Below, in pieces: positions 16,772 to 25,537 of a stretch of 64,000 nt of DNA (positions are counted from its first letter, which is position 1; every line of letters begins with the position of its first letter). The notes below the pieces were generated by a model. The model was given only the letters and a program-made list of their open reading frames with translations, had not been told where the DNA came from and did no database searches. Made by a program: the position numbers and the translations under genes. The DNA comes from Marisediminicola sp040546025 (GTDB taxonomy: Bacteria; Actinomycetota; Actinomycetes; Actinomycetales; Microbacteriaceae). The DNA lies in NCBI RefSeq assembly GCF_040546025.1, contig NZ_JBEPNA010000012.1:1-64000 (forward strand), given 5' to 3'.

Positions 16772-17842
16772 ATGGCACAGCACGACACCGGCGAGAAATC
16801 CGCCGCTGCCGGCTCGGCTGTCGACCGGATCGAATCGAGCCGTGTCGCGTCAGGCACGGCCGTCGAGGTCGCCGACGCGTTCGTCAACCCCGGCCTGCCG
16901 CCACACCGCCCGCGGGTGACTGATCTCGACCCGAAGAAGGCGAAGCAGGCCGAGCGCCGCGTCTACACCCTCTTCTACGTGTCGATCATCGGAAGCGTCG
17001 CAGCGGTCGCCGCGTACTCTGCGATCCCGCTCGTTCCCGGCGACAACGCGACCCTCCGCCTCAGCACCGCCCTTCTGGGTCTCGGCATCGCGCTCGGGCT
17101 CCTCGGCATCGGAATCGGTGCGGTCTATTGGGCGAAGACGCTCATGAAGGCCGACGAGATGGTGGAGATGCGTCACCCCACCCGTGGGTCGGACGCGACG
17201 CGGGAACGTGCAGTAGAGATTTTCCAGCTCGGCAATGAGGAGTCCGGTTTCGGACGCCGCGCCCTCATCCGAAACAGCCTCATCGGTGCGCTCATCGCAA
17301 CACCGATCCCCGCGATCGTTCTGTTCCGCGACCTCGGGCCGGCCGGCTCCCCCGCCGAAGCGCTCATGACCACCATGTGGGAGCCGGGCATGCGCCTCAC
17401 GCGCGACCCGACGGGCACCCCCATCCGTGCATCCGAGGTCACCCTGGGCTCGGTCTTCCACGTCATCCCCGACGGCCTGCTCGAGAAGGAGCACAAGCTC
17501 GAGGAGAAGGCGAAGGCGGCGGTGCTGCTCATCCGCCTCAAGCCGGAAGACCTCAACGAACTTCCCGAACGCGCCGACTGGTCGTATGACGGCATCGTCG
17601 CGTACTCGAAGATCTGCACGCACGTCGGCTGCCCCGTGGCGCTGTACGAGCAGCAGACGCACCACCTGCTCTGCCCCTGCCACCAGTCGACCTTCGACGT
17701 GACCAACCACTGTGAGGTCATTTTCGGGCCCGCTTCACGGCCCCTCCCGCAACTCCCCATCTCCGTCGATTCCGACGGCTACCTGATCGCCCAGTCGGAC
17801 TTTCTCGAGCCAATCGGTCCTAGCTTTTGGGAACGCTCATGA
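16772..17842 (+). CDS. qcrA: Rieske iron-sulfur subunit QcrA of the bc1 complex
   Basis: Carries electrons from menaquinol to the haem c subunit. The 356-residue protein has an N-terminal cytoplasmic stretch, three hydrophobic helices (about residues 70-90, 95-120 and 165-190), typical of the actinobacterial form, and a C-terminal Rieske domain with CTHVGC and CPCHQS, giving the two Cys and two His cluster ligands plus the stabilising Cys pair. ATG 16772 follows AGGGGAAG; an open frame reaching further upstream is a shadow of qcrC. The stop overlaps the qcrB start in ATGA. Confidence 0.95.
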   Translation: MAQHDTGEKSAAAGSAVDRIESSRVASGTAVEVADAFVNPGLPPHRPRVTDLDPKKAKQAERRVYTLFYVSIIGSVAAVAAYSAIPLVPGDNATLRLSTALLGLGIALGLLGIGIGAVYWAKTLMKADEMVEMRHPTRGSDATRERAVEIFQLGNEESGFGRRALIRNSLIGALIATPIPAIVLFRDLGPAGSPAEALMTTMWEPGMRLTRDPTGTPIRASEVTLGSVFHVIPDGLLEKEHKLEEKAKAAVLLIRLKPEDLNELPERADWSYDGIVAYSKICTHVGCPVALYEQQTHHLLCPCHQSTFDVTNHCEVIFGPASRPLPQLPISVDSDGYLIAQSDFLEPIGPSFWERS

Positions 17843-19473
17843 GCGCCACAGACACAGCATCCGCCGACACCACTCCTGCCGCATCGACGGCACCGGCGAC
17901 CCGAGGCCAGCGATTCACCAACGCGTCGGCGAACTACATCGACGAGCGCACGAGCGTCTCCGGTCTGGTCAAGGAACTGGGCCGCAAGGTCTTCCCCGAC
18001 CACTGGTCGTTCATGCTCGGCGAGATCGCCCTGTACAGCTTCGTCGTCATCCTGCTCTCGGGCACATTCCTCACCTTCTTCTATGACCCGTCGATGACCG
18101 AGGTCGAGTACGAGGGCTCCTACGTGCCGCTCAAGGGCCTTGAGATGTCGGCAGCGATGGCATCCAGCCTCGACATTTCCTTCGACATCCGCGGTGGTCT
18201 CCTCATGCGCCAGGTGCACCATTGGGCTGCGCTGCTGTTCATCGCCGCCATCGGGTTGCACATGCTTCGTGTCTTCTTCACGGGTGCGTTCCGCAAGCCG
18301 CGCGAGCTCAACTGGTTCATCGGCTTTGTGCTGTTCATTCTCGCGATGGCAGAGGGCTTCACCGGCTACTCGCTCCCCGACGACCTGCTCTCCGGTAACG
18401 GTCTGCGCATCATCGACGGCATGGTCAAGGCGATCCCGCTCATCGGCACCTGGATCTCCTGGCTGCTCTTCGGCGGCGAATTCCCCGGCGTCGAGGTCAT
18501 CCCCCGCCTGTTCGTGCTGCACATCCTGCTGCTGCCGGCGATCCTTGTCGTCGCACTCGGTGCCCACCTGCTGCTCATGGTCATCAACAAGCACACCCAC
18601 TACGCGGGCCCCGGCCGCACGAACGACAACGTCGTCGGCGTTCCCGTCATGCCGATCTTCGCTGCCAAGGCCGGTGGGTTCTTCTTCATCGTCTTCGGCG
18701 TGATCATGCTGCTCGGTGCGTTCTTCCAGATCAACCCGATCTGGGCCTACGGCCCCTACGACCCGTCACCGGTGTCGGCGGGCACCCAGCCGGACTGGTA
18801 CATCGGTTTCGCCGATGGTGCGCTGCGGCTCATGCCGGGCTTGGATGTTGTCCTCCTCGGCTACACCTATCCCCTCGGCGTACTGGTGCCCCTGGCGATC
18901 CTGCCGATCTTCCTCGGACTTGTCGCGTTCTATCCCTTCATCGAGGCGTGGATCACGGGCGACAAGCGCGAGCACCACATCGCCGAGCGTCCGCGCAACG
19001 CGCCGGTTCGTACCGCGATCGGTGCGGCGGGTGTCACGTTCTACGCGGTCCTCTGGGCGGCGGCGAGCTCCGACCTCATCGCGACCCACTTCCTCGTCAC
19101 GATCGAGGGAACAATCATCACGCTGCGGTGGCTGCTGGTGATCGGGCCGGTACTGGCCTACTTCCTGACCAAGCGCATCTGCCTCGGTCTGCAGAAGAAG
19201 GATCGAGAGATCGCCCTGCACGGCTACGAGTCTGGACGCATCGTGCGCCTGCCGGGTGGCGAGTACATTGAGGTTCACGAGCAGCTCGACGACTACGAGC
19301 GCTGGAAGCTTGTCAGCTACCTTGACTACAAGCCGCTCATGGTGCGCCCCGACGATAAGGGCCGCATCTCGGTCGCCCAGCGCGCCCGTGCCGGCCTGTC
19401 GTCCTGGTTCTTCGAGGACCGCATCGCGCCGGCCACAACGACCGAGCTCGAGCGCGAGACCGCGTCGCACTAG
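17839..19473 (+). CDS. qcrB: Cytochrome b subunit QcrB of the bc1 complex
   Basis: Membrane subunit holding the two b haems and the quinol sites. The 544-residue protein shows the cytochrome b pattern: HHWAALLFIAAIGLHMLRV with paired haem histidines, TGYSLPDDLLSG, the second pair in LHILLLPAILVVALGAHLL, and NPIWAYGPYDPSPVSAGTQPDWY containing the actinobacterial variant of the Qo loop. A long C-terminal cytoplasmic tail (about residues 430-544), usual in actinobacterial QcrB, follows. ATG 17839 is chosen because it overlaps the qcrA stop; a TTG at 17827 in frame is less likely. A strong terminator follows. Confidence 0.95.
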   Translation: MSATDTASADTTPAASTAPATRGQRFTNASANYIDERTSVSGLVKELGRKVFPDHWSFMLGEIALYSFVVILLSGTFLTFFYDPSMTEVEYEGSYVPLKGLEMSAAMASSLDISFDIRGGLLMRQVHHWAALLFIAAIGLHMLRVFFTGAFRKPRELNWFIGFVLFILAMAEGFTGYSLPDDLLSGNGLRIIDGMVKAIPLIGTWISWLLFGGEFPGVEVIPRLFVLHILLLPAILVVALGAHLLLMVINKHTHYAGPGRTNDNVVGVPVMPIFAAKAGGFFFIVFGVIMLLGAFFQINPIWAYGPYDPSPVSAGTQPDWYIGFADGALRLMPGLDVVLLGYTYPLGVLVPLAILPIFLGLVAFYPFIEAWITGDKREHHIAERPRNAPVRTAIGAAGVTFYAVLWAAASSDLIATHFLVTIEGTIITLRWLLVIGPVLAYFLTKRICLGLQKKDREIALHGYESGRIVRLPGGEYIEVHEQLDDYERWKLVSYLDYKPLMVRPDDKGRISVAQRARAGLSSWFFEDRIAPATTTELERETASH

Positions 19474-19490
19474 GTCACCCACGCACGAAG

Positions 19491-19525
19491 AACGGCGCCC
19501 GGACTTCGGTCCGGGCGCCGTTTCT
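19491..19525 (+). terminator. Intrinsic terminator after qcrB
   Basis: A perfect 13-bp GC-rich stem (arms 19491-19503 and 19510-19522) with a six-base loop CTTCGG and a short T run after it. It lies 18 bases after the qcrB stop and ends the ctaE-qcrCAB operon. Confidence 0.92.
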
Positions 19526-19928
19526 GTGTGGCGGGCGCGGGATGCCGCGTGCCGCGACAGCGGCACGGCTCGCCCCTCCACCCAACGTCGCAATCGCGCA
19601 TCGGCCCGTCGAGAGTGCTCGTTGACGTCGAATGTGCCGGTTTCACCACACACGCTCGGCGCCAACAGGCTCACTCGACGCACTGCCTTACCTGCGCCCG
19701 GAGTGAGTCTGTGCGAGCGCGGATATCACACACGGAGGTCACCTCACCTGGGCGTCCCACGCAGCCCCTTCCGCGACCCAGAGTCTGACAGCGGAGGCAC
19801 ATGCACTCACGGACATCCCCAAGGCACATCTCCCACGAGACGCGCCACGAGTGGTCTGTGAGGGACACCAGCCGTCCCCTCGCAACGCCTCAGTCGAGTG
19901 CACAGACCGGGCTGTCCCGAACGTCCGC
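19526..19928 (+). other. Intergenic stretch without a recognisable gene
   Basis: About 400 bases between two convergent operons. Short open frames occur on both strands but none has a ribosome site, family motif or consistent codon use. No RNA gene or convincing repeat was seen. No terminator hairpin for the leftward ctaC operon was identified here. Confidence 0.6.
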
Positions 19929-20402
19929 TCACACCGACGCGTCGAAGCTCTTCTTCAGGTAGTCGGCGGTGGAGCGATAGTCGAGTCCCTCGTAGAAGAA
20001 CGCCGCACCGCGACGGCTCGCAACGGTCAGCTGGCGCACGCCCAGGGCCCGGCACTCGCGCTCGACAGCGCCCACCAGGGCGGTACCGACCCGCTGGCCG
20101 CGGCTCGCCTCATCGACGACCAACTCTTGCAGGTGAGCCGCAATGCCGTTGGTGTGGAACAACCGCGCGAGCGTTGTGAACGCGTAGCCGGTCACTTTGC
20201 CGTCGTGGTCAGTCGCCACGAGCAGCAGGTGATCGTCTGAGTTGCGGATGTTGCTGGCGTACGCCGCCTCGAATGCCGGACGCTCGGGCGCGTCACCCTT
20301 CTCGAGCTGGGCGAGCAGCCCAAAGATCGCGTCCGCGTCGTCGAGAGTCGCCGCCCTGATACTGATGGGCTTAGCGACCGAAGTTGCCGCGGTAGTACTC
20401 AT
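19929..20402 (-). CDS. GNAT family N-acetyltransferase
   Basis: A 157-residue GNAT-fold acetyltransferase of unknown substrate. It has the N-terminal IRAATLDDADAIFGLLAQLE, a central LLVATDHDGKVTGYA strand and the acetyl-CoA loop region LVVDEASRGQRVGTALVGAVE (R/Q-x-x-G-x-G/A type). It is the last gene of ctaC-ctaD-ctaF and its start overlaps the ctaF end by 32 bases, so it is co-transcribed with the oxidase genes. A link to oxidase assembly or small-molecule acetylation cannot be decided from sequence. Confidence 0.82.
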   Translation of the reverse strand: MSTTAATSVAKPISIRAATLDDADAIFGLLAQLEKGDAPERPAFEAAYASNIRNSDDHLLLVATDHDGKVTGYAFTTLARLFHTNGIAAHLQELVVDEASRGQRVGTALVGAVERECRALGVRQLTVASRRGAAFFYEGLDYRSTADYLKKSFDASV

Positions 20403-20817
20403 ACATCCAGCCTACGAGGCTGAGCACGGTCAGGGCGGCGCCGATCGGTGCCATCCAGACGCTCACGGCGATGCCGAGGAACAGAAGCGCCGCTCCGCCG
20501 GCGAGCATGATGGGCCACCAGCTCCACGGGCTGAAGAACCCCTGCTCAGCGTCGCCGTCGTCGATGTTCGCGTTGAGGCGGTCTTCCGGCAGCTCCCCGC
20601 CCTGTGCCGAGTGGGTGCGGCCCAGGTAGAACGCGATGAGCGCCGACAGGATCGCGGTCAACGAGATCGCGATCGTGCCAGCCCACTCGACAGCCGAGAC
20701 GCGCCGGATGGCTTCCGGTGTGTTGTTGAAGTCGATGACCGACCACACCGTGTAGACCACGGCAAGGAGAGCGAAGAATACCGTCAGGATCCAGAACAGC
20801 CGTGTGTTGGCGATCAC
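20371..20817 (-). CDS. ctaF: Cytochrome c oxidase subunit IV, CtaF-type
   Basis: A 148-residue membrane protein with four hydrophobic helices, two near the N-terminus (about residues 8-30 and 45-65) and two near the C-terminus (about 100-140). The ending GWMYEYYRGNFGR matches the conserved tail of the actinobacterial fourth oxidase subunit. It starts at GTG 20817, three bases after the ctaD stop. In the cell it belongs to the aa3 oxidase part of the bc1-aa3 supercomplex. It has no redox centre. Confidence 0.9.
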   Translation of the reverse strand: MIANTRLFWILTVFFALLAVVYTVWSVIDFNNTPEAIRRVSAVEWAGTIAISLTAILSALIAFYLGRTHSAQGGELPEDRLNANIDDGDAEQGFFSPWSWWPIMLAGGAALLFLGIAVSVWMAPIGAALTVLSLVGWMYEYYRGNFGR

Positions 20818-20820
20818 CGG

Positions 20821-22560
20821 CTACTTCACCTTCTCGTCGGACAGGTCGTACACGGGGGCGTCCGGGGCGTCCTTGAGCGGGCCGATGCCGATTGGGATGC
20901 CGGCCTCCGGGTGCGCGAGGTCGAACGCCGGCGACTCCGAGCGGATGCGCGGAATGGAGGTGAAGTTGTGGCGCGGCGGCGGGCACGAGGTCGCCCACTC
21001 GAGCGACCGACCGTAGCCCCAGGGGTCGTTGACCGTGACCTTGGGCGCGCGCATCGCGGTGATCCACACGTTGTAGAGGAACGGCAGCATCGAGACTCCG
21101 AGGAGCATCGCGCCGACCGTCGACAGCTGGTTCATGGCGGTGAAGCCGTCCTCCGGCTGGTACGTCGCGTACCTGCGGGGCATGCCCATCACCCCGAGCC
21201 AGTGCTGGATCAGGAAGGTCATGTGGAAGCCGATGAACAGCAGCCAGAAATGGATCTTGCCCAGGCGCTCGTCGAGCATCTTGCCCGTGAACTTCGGCCA
21301 CCAGAAATAGAACCCGCTGAACATCGCGAACACCACAGTGCCGAACACCACGTAGTGGAAGTGCGCGACCACGAAGTAGGTGTCGGAGACCATGAAGTCG
21401 AGCGGCGGCGACGCCAGGATCACCCCGGTCAGCCCACCGAAGACGAACGTGATCAGGAACCCGATTGCCCAGATCATCGGCGTCTCGAACGTCACCGAGC
21501 CGCGCCACATCGTGCCAACCCAGTTGAAGATCTTCACCCCGGTCGGCACCGCGATCAGCATCGTCATGAGCGCGAAGAACGGCAGCAGAACCGACCCTGT
21601 CACGTACATGTGGTGCGCCCACACCGTCATCGACAGCGCCGCGATCGAGATCGTCGCATAGATCAGGGTCTTGTAGCCGAAGATCGGCTTCCGACTGAAC
21701 ACCGGGAACACCTCAGAGACGATCCCGAAGAACGGCAGGGCGATGATGTAGACCTCCGGATGCCCGAAGAACCAGAACAAATGCTGCCAGAGGATCGCCC
21801 CGCCGGCCTCTGGGTTGAAGATCTGTGCCCCGAGAACCCGGTCCGCACCGAGGGCGAACAACGCGGCCGCCAGCACCGGGAACGCCATGATCACCAGGAT
21901 CGAGGTCACCAGGGTGTTCCAGGTGAAGATCGGCATCCGGAACATCGTCATGCCGGGCGCGCGCATGGTGATGATCGTAGTGATGAAGTTCACGCCACCG
22001 AGGATCGTGCCGAAGCCGCTCATCGCGAGACCGAACACCCACAGGTTGCCACCGAGACCGGGTGAGAACGTCGTCGACGACAGCGGCGAGTACGCAAACC
22101 AACCGAAGGATGCCGCGCCCTGCGGGGTGAGGAACCCGGCCACCGCGATGAGCGAGCCGAAGCTGAACAGCCAGTAGGCGAATGCGTTCAACCGGGGAAA
22201 CGCCACGTCGGGAGCACCGATCTGCAACGGCATGAGCACGTTGGCGAAGCCGGCGAACAGCGGCGTCGCGAACATCAGCAGCATAATCGTGCCGTGCATC
22301 GTGAACAGCTGATTGTACTGCTCCTTCGTCGCAACGACGTCGAGGCCCGGCGCGAAGAGCTGCGCCCGGATGACGAGCGCCATCACTCCGCCGAGGCAGA
22401 AGTAGAGGAACGAAGTGATCAGGTACAGGTACCCGATCTTCTTGTGGTCAGTCGAGGTGACCCAGTCGACAATGATGTTGCCCTTGGCCCCGACTCTCGA
22501 CTCGACCGGCCGCGGGCCGGGCGTCGCGGATCCGACTTTCGGTGCCGTCGCTGTGCTCAT
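20821..22560 (-). CDS. ctaD: Cytochrome c oxidase subunit I CtaD
   Basis: Catalytic haem-copper subunit that reduces O2 to water. 579 residues with about 12 membrane helices. Diagnostic segments include TMHGTIMLLMF with a haem a His, WQHLFWFFGHPEVYI with the CuB His cross-linked to Tyr, MTVWAHHMYVTG with the two further CuB His, and FVVAHFHYVVFG with the haem His pair. The K and D channel residues are in the expected places by inspection only. The ATG overlaps the ctaC stop in ATGA, indicating coupled translation. The C-terminal 100 residues carry the cytoplasmic tail usual in actinobacteria. Confidence 0.97.
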   Translation of the reverse strand: MSTATAPKVGSATPGPRPVESRVGAKGNIIVDWVTSTDHKKIGYLYLITSFLYFCLGGVMALVIRAQLFAPGLDVVATKEQYNQLFTMHGTIMLLMFATPLFAGFANVLMPLQIGAPDVAFPRLNAFAYWLFSFGSLIAVAGFLTPQGAASFGWFAYSPLSSTTFSPGLGGNLWVFGLAMSGFGTILGGVNFITTIITMRAPGMTMFRMPIFTWNTLVTSILVIMAFPVLAAALFALGADRVLGAQIFNPEAGGAILWQHLFWFFGHPEVYIIALPFFGIVSEVFPVFSRKPIFGYKTLIYATISIAALSMTVWAHHMYVTGSVLLPFFALMTMLIAVPTGVKIFNWVGTMWRGSVTFETPMIWAIGFLITFVFGGLTGVILASPPLDFMVSDTYFVVAHFHYVVFGTVVFAMFSGFYFWWPKFTGKMLDERLGKIHFWLLFIGFHMTFLIQHWLGVMGMPRRYATYQPEDGFTAMNQLSTVGAMLLGVSMLPFLYNVWITAMRAPKVTVNDPWGYGRSLEWATSCPPPRHNFTSIPRIRSESPAFDLAHPEAGIPIGIGPLKDAPDAPVYDLSDEKVK

Positions 22561-23444
22561 TCTGAGTTACCTTCGCGTTCTGGAGCTTCCGTGCCTGGCT
22601 GGTTCGAATTGGTGTTGTATTCCTCGCCGAGAGTTCCCGTCTGCCCTGCCGCGGCGAGGCTCGCGATCTGGGCGTCGTACTCTGCCTGCTCGACAACCTT
22701 CACCTGGAAGAGCATGAGCGAGTGGTACTCGCCACACAGCTCGGCGCACTTGCCGATGTAGGTGCCGGTCTTGAGCGGCGTGAAGTACATGTAATTCGAC
22801 TTGCCGGGGATCATGTCCTTCTTATAGAGGAAGTCCACGACGAAGAAGGAATGGATCACATCGCGCGACTCGATCTTGATCTCGACACTCTTGTCGACCG
22901 GCAGGTAGAGCACGGGGAGCTGGTCGTAGTCGACCGTCGCCGGGCCGTCGAGCTCGGTGGCCTGAACGCCGGCGGAATAGACACCCTCGCCGCCCGGGCC
23001 CTCGTTGAGGTAGTTGAAGTCCCATGCCCAGCGCTTGCCGTAGACCTCGATCGTGACGTCGGGGTCTTCGATCGGCGCCTCGATTGCGGCCTGGTCGCGG
23101 GCGGTGAAGGCGAAGAAGCCGAGCACCAGAAGCAGCGGCACGACCGTATAGAAAATCTCGATCGGCATGTTGTAGCGCAGCTGAGCCGGAAGGCCCGTCT
23201 GACCCTTGCGGCGGCGGTAGACGACGGCGGCCCAGATGATGAGGCCCCAGGTGACGATTCCGACAATCAGCAACACGATCCAGGAGGTGACCCAGAGGCC
23301 CGTCACACGGTCGGTGTTGCTGGTGATTCCTGGCTCCCCCGGGAGGTAGCCACGCAGCTGGGTTTGGGTGCATCCGGCGAGAACGACGACAAGCATCGTG
23401 GCGATCGGGATGGTTGCCCATCGTAGACGGCGGTTTGAGTGCAC
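22557..23444 (-). CDS. ctaC: Cytochrome c oxidase subunit II CtaC (lipoprotein)
   Basis: Carries the CuA centre that takes electrons from QcrC. The 295-residue precursor has a signal peptide with lipobox LAGC, so it should be lipid-anchored, then two membrane helices (about residues 48-70 and 95-113), then a cupredoxin domain. CuA ligands are visible in CAELCGEYHSLM, with the upstream His in DVIHSFFV and the redox-path Trp pair in KRWAWDF. It starts at GTG 23444 with AAAGG upstream. It leads the ctaC-ctaD-ctaF-GNAT operon. The lipoprotein signal would be cut by the lspA product at 33599-34207. Confidence 0.95.
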   Translation of the reverse strand: MHSNRRLRWATIPIATMLVVVLAGCTQTQLRGYLPGEPGITSNTDRVTGLWVTSWIVLLIVGIVTWGLIIWAAVVYRRRKGQTGLPAQLRYNMPIEIFYTVVPLLLVLGFFAFTARDQAAIEAPIEDPDVTIEVYGKRWAWDFNYLNEGPGGEGVYSAGVQATELDGPATVDYDQLPVLYLPVDKSVEIKIESRDVIHSFFVVDFLYKKDMIPGKSNYMYFTPLKTGTYIGKCAELCGEYHSLMLFQVKVVEQAEYDAQIASLAAAGQTGTLGEEYNTNSNQPGTEAPEREGNSE

Positions 23445-23470
23445 CGGGGACCTTTCAATTACACGGACCG

Positions 23471-23507
23471 TGAGAGAACTCAGGTTCTGTTCAACTCTCT
23501 CAGCCTA
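23471..23507 (-). promoter_or_regulatory. ctaC promoter -10 and leader stem
   Basis: On the minus strand TAGGCT (23507-23502) is a probable -10 box. The leader of roughly 50 bases that follows contains complementary 7-base arms at 23496-23502 and 23471-23477, which could fold into a stem with an 18-base loop. Any regulatory role is inference. Confidence 0.4.
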
Positions 23508-23556
23508 CTGCGATCGACACCCGTCGAGAGACCCGCACGGCGGCATTTCGGCATCA

Positions 23557-23589
23557 AAAAAGGGAACTGCCAGTTGGCAATTCCCTTTT
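23557..23589 (-). terminator. Intrinsic terminator after erpA
   Basis: A 9-bp outer stem (23557-23565 with 23581-23589) and a 5-bp inner stem (23568-23572 with 23575-23579) are followed, on the minus strand, by an unbroken T run. It lies just after the leftward erpA gene and before the ctaC promoter. A-rich and T-rich flanks on both sides could let it act in both directions. Confidence 0.9.
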
Positions 23590-23652
23590 CTGGACGTCTG
23601 CTCAATGAAGATCGTCTGATCGCTGAGCGAGCGCTATTGCCCTGGGTGCGTG

Positions 23653-24039
23653 CTAGTGGAAGGAGTCCCCGCACGCGCAGCTGCCGCCCGCATTCGGGTT
23701 GTCGATCGTGAAACCCTGCTTCTGGATCGTGTCTTCGAAATCGATGCTCGCGCCCTCGAGGTAGGGCACGCTCATCTTGTCGACGACGACCTCGACACCG
23801 TCGAAGTCGACGGTCGTGTCGCCCTCGAGCAGGCGCTCGTCGAAATAGAGCTGGTAGATGAGCCCGGAACATCCGCCGGGTTGCACTGCGACGCGGAGGC
23901 GGAGATCGTCACGCGCTTCCTGTTCGTAGAGGGCGCGTACCTTCGCCGCAGCGGTCGCCGTGAGCCCCACACCGTGCGCGGGTGCGGACGCCGTGTCGGT
24001 CGTGGTGCCATCGGTCAGTGTCGTGTCGGTCATGACCAC
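23653..24039 (-). CDS. erpA: Iron-sulfur cluster insertion protein, ErpA/HesB family
   Basis: An A-type carrier that delivers Fe-S clusters to apoproteins. The 128-residue protein has the family motif LRVAVQPGGCSGLIYQL with the first ligand Cys, and ends GGSCACGDSFH with the C-x-C pair. The first 20 residues are a Thr/Ala-rich extension. It starts at ATG 24039 with AAGGAG upstream and a TACACT -10 box further out, so it is likely expressed alone and stopped by the terminator at 23557-23589. Likely clients nearby include QcrA, NirB and the nitrate reductase, which is inference. Confidence 0.92.
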   Translation of the reverse strand: MVMTDTTLTDGTTTDTASAPAHGVGLTATAAAKVRALYEQEARDDLRLRVAVQPGGCSGLIYQLYFDERLLEGDTTVDFDGVEVVVDKMSVPYLEGASIDFEDTIQKQGFTIDNPNAGGSCACGDSFH

Positions 24040-24080
24040 TCCTTTTGCCTAGAAAAAGCTCTGACCAGTGTAAGCATCGA

Positions 24081-25496
24081 TCACCCGTTTTTCTTCCCGC
24101 GCTCGTCGAGACGCGCGAGCAGCACGGCCTCGGTGAGCACGGCACGGTGGAACACCCCGAGGTGCAGCGACTCGTTGGGGCTGTGCGCCTTGGTGCCGGG
24201 ATCCTCGACCCCGGTCACCAGGATCTGCGCGTCCGGGAAGACGTCGACCAGGTCGGAGATGAATGGGATCGAGCCGCCGACGCCGGTCTCGACGGGTGCA
24301 ACGCCCCACGCATCCGCCATCGACTGCTTCGCCTCGGCGACGGCCCAGCCGCCCGTGTCGACGAGAAACGGATTGCCGGCGTCGACGTCGGTGATCTCGA
24401 CATGCGCTCCGAAGGGCGCGTGGGCGCGCAGGTGAGCGTCGATCGCCGCGTACGCCTCCGCGGCGGGCTGGCCCGGAGCGATCCGCACGCTGATCCGCAC
24501 CGAAGTCGACGGCGACAGGGTGTTCGAGGCGTTGTCGACGGTCGGGGCGTCGATGCCCGTGATCGTGATGGCAGGCTTCGACCAGATCCGGTCGAGGATG
24601 GCGCCGGATCCGATCGGGCTGACCCCGTCGAGCAGGCCGGTCTCGTGGCGCAGCTTCGCCTCGTCGTAGTCGGGCGTGTCGGTGTCGCGGCCGGTGAGGC
24701 CCGCGACGGCGACAGACCCATCGTCGTTGTAGAGGCTCGCGAGCAGGAGCACGGTCGCCATCATCGCGTCGGGCACCGCTCCACCGAACATGCCCGAGTG
24801 CGAGGCGTGCGCGAGGGTCGAGACCGTGAGCCGGAAGGTGACGTTCCCGCGCAGCCCGACCGTCAGGGCCGGGGTGTCGATGTCCCAGTTGTCCGAGTCG
24901 GCCACGACGATGACGTCGGCGGAGAGCTCCGCCTGGTGCTGGCTGAGGAAGTTCTTGAACGACCGGGAACCGAACTCCTCTTCCCCCTCGATGAACAGGG
25001 CGAGGCCGAGGTTGAAGTCGGGGCCGACGGTCTCGACGAGGGCGCGGATGGATGCGATGTGCGCCATCACGCCCGCCTTGTCGTCTGCGGAGCCGCGGCC
25101 GTAGAGCCGGTCACCGCGCACCGTCGGCTCGAACGGCGGCGAATCCCAGTCGGCGTCGTCCCCGGGGGGCTGCACGTCGTGGTGGGCGTAGAGCAGGATC
25201 GTGGGTGCCCCACCTCGCGCCGCACGGTTCGCGAGCACGGCCGGCTGGCCGAGCGCGTCGGAATCACCCTGCGTCGCCCGGGAGATCTGCACGCTCTCGA
25301 ATACGCCGAGGCCCTCGACGAGATTCTTCACGGCATCCGCGCTGTCCTGCACCCGCTGCGGGTCGAAGGCGCCCCAGGACACGGACGGGATGCGCACGAG
25401 GGCGCCGAGCTCGGCGAGGGCGGAGGGCAGCCCCGCCTGCACGGCACTCGCGAGTGCGGCGAGCAGTTCGGGACGTGTGGGCGCGACTGAAGTCAT
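24081..25496 (-). CDS. M20 family dipeptidase/metallopeptidase
   Basis: A 471-residue zinc peptidase of the M20/ArgE-DapE-CPG2 group, dipeptidase subgroup. Metal and catalytic motifs seen: YAHHDVQPPGDD (His and Asp), RGSADDKAGVMAH (bridging Asp), EGEEEFGS (catalytic Glu-Glu), a later VADSDN metal-site segment, and a C-terminal His in HLGVFHRA. It probably cleaves dipeptides or N-acylated amino acids in the cytoplasm; the exact substrate cannot be read. ATG 25496 is chosen over an upstream open start because TAAGAT lies seven bases before it with no ribosome site, suggesting a leaderless mRNA. Confidence 0.88.
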   Translation of the reverse strand: MTSVAPTRPELLAALASAVQAGLPSALAELGALVRIPSVSWGAFDPQRVQDSADAVKNLVEGLGVFESVQISRATQGDSDALGQPAVLANRAARGGAPTILLYAHHDVQPPGDDADWDSPPFEPTVRGDRLYGRGSADDKAGVMAHIASIRALVETVGPDFNLGLALFIEGEEEFGSRSFKNFLSQHQAELSADVIVVADSDNWDIDTPALTVGLRGNVTFRLTVSTLAHASHSGMFGGAVPDAMMATVLLLASLYNDDGSVAVAGLTGRDTDTPDYDEAKLRHETGLLDGVSPIGSGAILDRIWSKPAITITGIDAPTVDNASNTLSPSTSVRISVRIAPGQPAAEAYAAIDAHLRAHAPFGAHVEITDVDAGNPFLVDTGGWAVAEAKQSMADAWGVAPVETGVGGSIPFISDLVDVFPDAQILVTGVEDPGTKAHSPNESLHLGVFHRAVLTEAVLLARLDERGKKNG

Positions 25497-25503
25497 GCGA
25501 GTA

Positions 25504-25509
25504 ATCTTA
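25504..25509 (-). promoter_or_regulatory. Probable -10 box of the M20 dipeptidase gene (leaderless)
   Basis: TAAGAT on the minus strand ends seven bases before ATG 25496, so transcription should begin at or one base before the start codon. The short divergent gap of 41 bases must also hold the promoter of the DUF3043 gene. Confidence 0.45.
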
Positions 25510-25537
25510 AGCCGAGACCAACGGCAAGGAATTTCAC

